From: Pleionea mediterranea
GTDB lineage: Bacteria > Pseudomonadota > Gammaproteobacteria > Enterobacterales > Kangiellaceae
Length of the DNA stretch: 64,000 bases
NCBI RefSeq assembly: GCF_003148745.1
Contig: NZ_QGGU01000002.1
Coordinates: forward strand, 391,070-455,069
Direction of reading: 5' to 3'
Shown: one piece after another, positions 58,833 through 64,000 of the stretch
How the letters are laid out: every line of letters starts with the position of its first letter
Numbering within the stretch: position 1 is the stretch's first letter
Made by a program: the position numbers and the translations under genes
The notes under the pieces: generated by a model
Told to the model about the DNA's origin: nothing
What the model saw: only the letters and a program-made list of their open reading frames with translations
Databases searched by the model: none

Positions 58833-60392
58833 ATGAAAGCATTCCTTAAACAACGCCCAACCGGGCGTTTGTTGTATCTGTATGCCGCAATAGCCGGCGC
58901 AATTTACCCTCTTGGTCTGGCACCACTTAATATATGGCCACTATTGTTTGTTTCTGTACTTGTTCTGATTGCTTTATTAGATAACCAGCCAACAAAGCAA
59001 GCGTTCAAAATTGCCTACTGTTATGGCGTTGGCTATTTTGCTGTCGGCGCCAGCTGGGTTTATGTCAGCATTCATGATTTTGGTCATGCACCTGTTTGGT
59101 TAAGTGTGTTCCTGACACTTGTGTTTGTGCTGTTCTTAGCTTTATATAAAGGCATTATGGGCTGGCTGGTGGGTAAAGCCTATACCCTTAAAGGACAGAT
59201 GGGATTTTACTTTACGTTCCCATTGGCCTGGCTTGCACTCGATTGGTTTCAAGGCGTGTTTCTAACAGGGTTTCCCTGGCTATATCTGGGTTATGGGCTG
59301 GTTGATAGTGTTTTCTCCGGCTGGCTAAGCTGGTTTGGTGTACAGGGCGCAAGCTACTTTGCAGTAATTTTGATGCTACTTACCTACCTTTGTCTCCAAA
59401 TGGTTCGCAAATCATCCTATAAAGGATTAATTAAAGCGCCATTAACTGCATTATTTTTACTCTGGGCTGTCTCGATGGGAAGCAGCTTATTAATGGATAA
59501 ATATTCCAGTCTGGAGCCTACTACCGAGCAATCGGTTTCCGTGGCACTGGTGCAGCCTAATATTCCTCAGAACGAAAAGTGGCAACCCGAGCTACTGTCA
59601 ACATTTATACATCGTTATCATAATATGACCGAGCCTTTATGGGGAGCTGATCTAATTATCTGGCCAGAAGCGGCTATACCGGCTGTAAAGCACCGTGTTG
59701 AGAACTGGTTGGAGCTGTGGAGCAAACAGGCAAAAGCCAGCGGGTCACAGCTTATTTTAGGCATTCCTGTGTATGAAGCCGAGCAACAACAGATTTATGC
59801 CTCTGTGATAACACTGGGAGATTATCAACAGCGGTATGACAAACAACATCTGGTTCCTTTTGGCGAATTTGTGCCGCTGGAGCGCTGGTTAAGAGGATTG
59901 ATCGAGTTTTTTAACTTACCCATGTCCGGCATGACCGCAGGTAGGTCTGAACAAAAAGCTCTTGAGACCGAACGATTTAATATTTATCCCGCCATCTGCT
60001 ACGAAATTGCTTTTAGTGGCTTGTTTGATAAATTCAATAAAAGTGTTACTAATCAAAAAGATAGCTTAATAGTTACCATCAGTAATGATGCCTGGTTTGG
60101 TCGCAGCTGGGGGCCTCACCAACACCTGCAAATAGCTCAGTCCCGTGCTCTGGAATATGGGATTCCCGTGCTTCGTGCAACTAATACCGGGATTACAGCG
60201 GTAATCAACCACAAAGGACAAATACTTAGCAAAACACTCCAGTTTGAGCAAAATGTTCTTAATGAACGTTTTATATTCAAATTTGCTTCGACAGTTTATT
60301 CTAAATATGGGTTGATAATATGTTTGTTTTTAGTTGTTATTTTGCAACTTTTGATAGTACTCACTTTATTAAAAACACAAAAAAACAAGTAA
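58833..60392 (+). CDS. lnt: Apolipoprotein N-acyltransferase
   Basis: A 519-residue inner-membrane enzyme that N-acylates the lipid-modified cysteine of lipoproteins. Six to eight membrane helices in residues 10-210 precede a nitrilase-type domain with the catalytic Glu in IIWPEAAIPA, Lys in the YDKQHLVPFGEFVPLE segment and Cys in YPAICYEIAFSG; ISNDAWFGRSWGPHQHLQIAQSRALE is conserved. A further helix ends the protein. It is the last gene of the miaB operon; no clear terminator follows in the first 80 bases. Confidence 0.96.
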   Translation: MKAFLKQRPTGRLLYLYAAIAGAIYPLGLAPLNIWPLLFVSVLVLIALLDNQPTKQAFKIAYCYGVGYFAVGASWVYVSIHDFGHAPVWLSVFLTLVFVLFLALYKGIMGWLVGKAYTLKGQMGFYFTFPLAWLALDWFQGVFLTGFPWLYLGYGLVDSVFSGWLSWFGVQGASYFAVILMLLTYLCLQMVRKSSYKGLIKAPLTALFLLWAVSMGSSLLMDKYSSLEPTTEQSVSVALVQPNIPQNEKWQPELLSTFIHRYHNMTEPLWGADLIIWPEAAIPAVKHRVENWLELWSKQAKASGSQLILGIPVYEAEQQQIYASVITLGDYQQRYDKQHLVPFGEFVPLERWLRGLIEFFNLPMSGMTAGRSEQKALETERFNIYPAICYEIAFSGLFDKFNKSVTNQKDSLIVTISNDAWFGRSWGPHQHLQIAQSRALEYGIPVLRATNTGITAVINHKGQILSKTLQFEQNVLNERFIFKFASTVYSKYGLIICLFLVVILQLLIVLTLLKTQKNK

Positions 60393-60467
60393 AAAACAGG
60401 GGTATTTTGCACTTTGGTGATTAATTGTACGGTCATCAATAATTGTAAGGAATTACAAAAAAAAGCA

Positions 60468-60497
60468 TTGACCTTTGAAAGGGAAACTGGTTAGTAT
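60468..60497 (+). promoter_or_regulatory. Predicted sigma-70 promoter for the TonB-dependent receptor gene
   Basis: TTGACC (60468-60473) and TAGTAT (60492-60497) with an 18-bp spacer, about 110 bp before the start codon. It is the only good hexamer pair in the 216-bp region after lnt. Confidence 0.55.
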
Positions 60498-60608
60498 CGA
60501 GCCTGTTAATATAAGGCGCTACGCCATATAACGTGTTTTTGTGATTGCTGGGTATAACAGCAACACTGAAACTAAAAATGAAAACATCCTATGTAACAAC
60601 CAGGGAGA

Positions 60609-63398
60609 ATGAAATTGAGTACTCTAAATAGCAATCCTATTGCTAAGGCAGTTCGTACCGCATTACTAGCCGGTACCGCAGCTGCACTAGCTATTCCAGC
60701 CGCTTACGCTGCTGAAGCTGAAGATGAAGGTGAAAAAGTTGTCATTACTGGCTCTCGTATTCAGCGCGTTGATATTGAAGGCGCAAATCCTGTAACTGTA
60801 ATTACACGCGATCAAATTGAAAATACTTCAGCCACTAATTTTGGCGAGTTTTTGCAAACAATGCCATCGTCTAGTGGTTCTCCACTAGGAACAACAACGA
60901 ATAACGGCGGTAATGGCTCTGTATCTATCGACCTGCGTGGTTTAGGTACTGGTCGTACTTTAGTTTTGGTTAATGGCAAGAGACCTGTTGATGGCGGTGA
61001 TTTGCAGACTATTCCTATGGTCATTGTGGAAAGAGTTGAAATCCTTAAAGATGGTGCATCTTCGGTTTATGGTGCAGACGCTGTCGCAGGTGTGGTTAAT
61101 ATCATAACTCGTTCTGACTTTGAGGGCACAGAAGTTGAAGTTGAGTATTCTGATACCTTTGATATAGATGGTGCGAGCGACCGCTTTCGTCTAAGCTTCG
61201 TTTCTGGTGCTAGCCATAATAAAGGTAATATTACTTTCGGCGCGCAGTGGGATAAACAGCAAGGTATCTTTCAAGGGGATCTCGATCACGATATGTATCA
61301 GTTCCCGTTGTTTGTATTAGACCCAGATTCATATGATGGCGGACTACCTGACGTAAATAACCCAACCTTTATTCAGTTTGGCAGCTCTAGAACAACGCAA
61401 GGTGTTTTTGATCTTCCTAATGGTGATACGTTAACCCTGATAGATGGTGAAGACGGAAACGACCCTTCTGACTTTCGTGATGCAGTTTTGAATTTTGGTC
61501 CAGGTAATGACCTGTGGAACTATGCTCCTGTAAACTATCTTCAAACGCCTTTTGAGCGTATAAACTTCTTTATGCAAAGTGATTACGAGTTCAGTGAACA
61601 TGCCGTATTTACAGCTGAAATGCGTTACAGTGAGAGACATTCTGAGCAAACTTTAGCTCCTCTGCCTTATGATACGAATATATATCCTGGTGGACCTGTC
61701 CATGCTGATAACTTTTATAATCCATTTGGCGAAACATTGGATCGTGTACGTCGACGAATGATCGAAACAGGTGGACGTAATTTCCAGCAAGATGTTAAAC
61801 AGTTTCAGGTAGTGTTAGGTCTCGCTGGTTATATAAGTGATAGTAGCTGGCGCTATGATGTAAGTGTGAATTATGGAAATCGTTCACGTGTTGATACTGA
61901 CTTTGGCCAATTCTCAGGTGACCGATTAGAAAATGCGTTAGGCCCTTCATTTCAAGACGGGAGTGGTAATATAGTTTGTGGAACGCCAGGTAACGTAATT
62001 GATGGATGTGTTCCTTTAAATGTCTTTGGTGGTCCAGGATCTATCTCTTCTGCAATGCTTGATTACATTGGTGTTGCATTAAATGATCGTTTTGACACCC
62101 AGATTATGGTTGCAGATGCTTTTGTGTCAGGTGACTTGTTTGATTTGCCCGGTGGTACCGCAACAGTTGCATTTGGTTTCAATACTCGTCACGAATCGGC
62201 TGCATTCATTCCTGACTCCAGTAAAGTTCTTGGCACGGTAACTGGTGGTATTAGCGAAGCAACTGATGGGGATTATCGGACAGAAGCATTTTATGGTGAA
62301 GGTATCTTCCCATTGATTTCAGATGTGAAAGGTGCAGAAATGCTTGAGTTATCGGTAGGGTTCCGTGAAAGCGATAACGAAATTTTTGGTTCTGCATCGA
62401 CTTATCAATTAGGTTTAAAGTGGAAGCCTATTGACGACTTATTAATACGTGGAACACTAGGTGAATCTTTCCGTGCCCCAGCTATTGGAAGTTTATTTTC
62501 AGGTCAAGCACAAGGCGCTTCTCCAAACACGTTTGACCCATGTCGCTCAGCTAATTGGGGCAACTTGTCAGGAGATCAACAGAGCAACTGTGTAAGCTCT
62601 GGTGTACCACAAGGCGGTTGGGATCAGCAAGATAGCCAGGTAACTGTAATTGGCGGTGGTAATCCGAATCTTAAGCCAGAAGAAGGTGAAACAACTACCT
62701 TTGGTATTGCTTGGTCGCCATCATTCTTGGATGGGTTCAGTATGACTGTTGATTGGTGGGATGTTCAAATTGATAAAGCGATCAACTCACTTTCAGCGAA
62801 TGCTATTTTGGACTTATGTGCAAATTTCGGTCAGTGTGACGGTGTTAGCCGTAATTCTGACGGTTCAATTAATTTTGTAGCTACTTTCCCATTAAATGTT
62901 GCTTTTGAAGAAGCGACTGGTGTCGATCTTGAAGTCAAGTATAGTTTCGATACTGAAGTTGGAATGTTTAGTACTGGCCTGTTATGGAGCCGAATGACTG
63001 ATCGTGTATTACAAGAGTCCTCTGTTGCTGAGCCAATAGACTTAACTGATACTTATGATCCTGGCTTAGATGCATCTTACCCAGAAGATAAAGCGAAAAT
63101 CACAGTTGATTGGGCTAATGGTGATTGGGGAGCAACATATGCTATCGATTATATCGGCGCAATTAATGTTCCTTTCTCGTTCTTTGACGGTGGCTATCAA
63201 ACTGATGCTCAGTTCTATTCTGATGCACAAGTTCGGTATGTGATGCCAAATTCTGATACCCGATTCAGCTTCGGTATTACGAATTTGACAGATGAAGATC
63301 CTGTTTATTTAGATTCAGGATTTAACACTAGTACTGATGAATCTACTTTTAGAACATTTGGACGCGGTTACTACTTCCGAGTAACACAGAGCTTCTAA
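60609..63398 (+). CDS. TonB-dependent outer-membrane receptor
   Basis: A 929-residue TonB-dependent receptor. Signal peptide about 1-34 (VRTALLAGTAAALAIPAAYA), then a TonB-box-like EKVVITGSRIQRVDIEG, a plug domain (50-165: NPVTVITRDQI, DLRGLGTGRTLVLVNGKR, VERVEILKDGASSVYGADAVAGVVNIITR) and a 22-strand barrel ending RTFGRGYYFRVTQSF. The ATG at 60609 lies only 1-2 nt from AGGGAGA; TTG 60615 would be better spaced. The loops NTFDPCRSANW, CANFGQCDG and others hold cysteine pairs. Substrate unknown; such large receptors in marine bacteria often take up oligosaccharides or siderophores. Confidence 0.93.
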   Translation: MKLSTLNSNPIAKAVRTALLAGTAAALAIPAAYAAEAEDEGEKVVITGSRIQRVDIEGANPVTVITRDQIENTSATNFGEFLQTMPSSSGSPLGTTTNNGGNGSVSIDLRGLGTGRTLVLVNGKRPVDGGDLQTIPMVIVERVEILKDGASSVYGADAVAGVVNIITRSDFEGTEVEVEYSDTFDIDGASDRFRLSFVSGASHNKGNITFGAQWDKQQGIFQGDLDHDMYQFPLFVLDPDSYDGGLPDVNNPTFIQFGSSRTTQGVFDLPNGDTLTLIDGEDGNDPSDFRDAVLNFGPGNDLWNYAPVNYLQTPFERINFFMQSDYEFSEHAVFTAEMRYSERHSEQTLAPLPYDTNIYPGGPVHADNFYNPFGETLDRVRRRMIETGGRNFQQDVKQFQVVLGLAGYISDSSWRYDVSVNYGNRSRVDTDFGQFSGDRLENALGPSFQDGSGNIVCGTPGNVIDGCVPLNVFGGPGSISSAMLDYIGVALNDRFDTQIMVADAFVSGDLFDLPGGTATVAFGFNTRHESAAFIPDSSKVLGTVTGGISEATDGDYRTEAFYGEGIFPLISDVKGAEMLELSVGFRESDNEIFGSASTYQLGLKWKPIDDLLIRGTLGESFRAPAIGSLFSGQAQGASPNTFDPCRSANWGNLSGDQQSNCVSSGVPQGGWDQQDSQVTVIGGGNPNLKPEEGETTTFGIAWSPSFLDGFSMTVDWWDVQIDKAINSLSANAILDLCANFGQCDGVSRNSDGSINFVATFPLNVAFEEATGVDLEVKYSFDTEVGMFSTGLLWSRMTDRVLQESSVAEPIDLTDTYDPGLDASYPEDKAKITVDWANGDWGATYAIDYIGAINVPFSFFDGGYQTDAQFYSDAQVRYVMPNSDTRFSFGITNLTDEDPVYLDSGFNTSTDESTFRTFGRGYYFRVTQSF

Positions 63399-63423
63399 TA
63401 GTACTTTAAAGTAAATTTAAGCG

Positions 63424-63457
63424 TAAAAAGCGAAGCAAATTTTTGCTTCGCTTTTTT
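63424..63457 (+). terminator. Intrinsic terminator after the receptor gene
   Basis: AAAAAGCGAAGCAAA pairs with TTTGCTTCGCTTTTT around a 2-nt loop, followed by further T bases. Long strong stem, 26 nt after the stop; the A-run lets it act on the other strand too. Confidence 0.93.
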
Positions 63458-63828
63458 ATTCATAAAAAAGAACTGCATTTTTGTATAAACGGATTCAATT
63501 AAAGTACTAGCGCTGATGGTACATATTAATGGCTTGTTAGTAATGATTTATTAATTTCAGTTCTATATAAATTACTCTCTTCGTTTTAATCAGCAGAGAA
63601 TACTTAATATTAAAAATCATTAATATTGCGTGATGTTTTGTTTTTCTTCCAATAAGTTACTAATCCAACCATTCAAATCATTTAACCCGAGATCGGTTTA
63701 AGCAGGAAATAAAGTCTGTCATTCAAGTTCACTAATGTTAATGGAAGATTTTTAAGCTATAAGGCCGCCCATTAAGTTCAGCATGAAACCGTGCATTCAT
63801 CGGTACTGGGAATGTTGAATCTAAGAAA
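63458..63828. other. Gene-free right-edge region before the IS element
   Basis: About 370 AT-rich bases without a supported gene or RNA. It ends at the putative right inverted repeat of an IS982-type element. Confidence 0.5.
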
Positions 63829-63846
63829 CCTCAGATCTGCATAAGA
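63829..63846. repeat. Putative terminal inverted repeat of the IS982-family element
   Basis: ACCTCAGATCTGCATAAG lies just outside the transposase stop and begins with ACC, as ends of this family do. The partner end is outside the window, so the call rests on position. Confidence 0.45.
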
Positions 63847-63847
63847 T

Positions 63848-64000
63848 TTAAAGCCGAGTTACATTGATGCTCGGCTTTTGTTGCTTAAATGTATAAGCAA
63901 TCAATCCGGCGATTAAGTGCACCATAAACGATATACAGCTACGATGCCTGGTGTGCTCAATTTGAGCTATATTTTTTAACTGGTCAAAGACGGTTTCAAT
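63848..64000 (-). mobile_element. IS982-family transposase, C-terminal part, cut by window edge
   Basis: Reading the minus strand from 64000 gives 50 residues without a stop until TAA at 63848. The opening IETVFDQLKNIAQIEHTRHR, then FMVHLIAGLIAYTF and KPSINVTRL, is the conserved C-terminal end of IS982-type DDE transposases (the IETVFDQLKN block includes the catalytic Glu). Since the gene continues past the window, whether the element is intact is unknown. The AAGCCGAG/CTCGGCTT hairpin at 63851-63877 is within the end of this gene and may stop transcription arriving from outside. Confidence 0.9.

Noticed and set aside
63851..63879. Stand-alone terminator or small RNA at the right edge
   Set aside because: The hairpin lies within the end of an IS982-family transposase gene on the minus strand, so it belongs to that element.

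Overview
The window reads as a chromosome segment of a marine-type, moderately AT-rich gammaproteobacterium. The evidence is the miaB-ybeZ-ybeY-corC-lnt block, a glnE / CYTH-CHAD / SH3-anchor protein set resembling the E. coli glnE-ygiF-ygiM neighbourhood, a moaABCDE set, an acpH-like gene, a CHCC zinc-finger protein and a large TonB-dependent receptor. I cannot name the genus; a Kangiellaceae- or Alteromonadales-like bacterium would fit, but that is inference.

Layout: 0-2.1 kb, end of a SulP anion transporter and a double-domain universal stress protein. 2.6-5.5 kb, molybdopterin biosynthesis (moaA, then moaBCDE). 5.9-8.5 kb, an MBOAT acyltransferase with an SGNH-like partner, probably an envelope or exopolysaccharide O-acetylation pair. 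8.7-11.6 kb, small redox and glutathione genes and a beta-barrel protein. 11.6-17.2 kb, a membrane protein/TPR pair divergent from a NarL-type two-component system, then a GAF hybrid histidine kinase.

17.6-25.1 kb is the main accessory region: an integron gene-cassette array with eleven recognisable attC sites and no integrase gene in the window (a CALIN). It carries mostly unknown or secreted proteins, a cupin, a pRiA4b ORF-3-like protein, a serine hydrolase with TPR-like tail, a reverse-oriented ccdAB toxin-antitoxin cassette, a DUF4272 protein, one cassette gene broken by an amber stop, and a truncated IS110-family transposase next to a damaged attC.

25.2-30.1 kb is a phosphate module: an SH3-anchor protein, Pit transporter, DUF47/PhoU-like regulator, and a divergent CYTH-CHAD triphosphatase. 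30.1-38.5 kb has an aspartate kinase, an LpxH-like metallophosphoesterase, an OlsF-like double acyltransferase, DUF2789, dapE, a histone-deacetylase-family amidohydrolase and a Tat-exported DUF1569 protein. 38.6-44.9 kb holds M48 protease and LemA, glnE and a zinc-finger protein. 45.1-52.6 kb has an RND efflux pair and a remarkable HEXXH / beta-propeller / outer-membrane-barrel fusion. 52.7-54.8 kb holds small genes (DUF1579-like, ACT domain, acpH). 55.1-60.4 kb is miaB-ybeZ-ybeY-corC-lnt. 60.6-63.4 kb is a TonB-dependent receptor, and the right edge runs into the 3' end of an IS982-family transposase.

A recurring theme is short non-coding tandem repeats of 14-17 bp (six copies near 2.2 kb, five at the 3' end of the GST gene, three each near 37.9 and 38.6 kb, two near 40.6 kb), some forming palindromes. 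All calls come from reading the sequence and translations; no database search was run.
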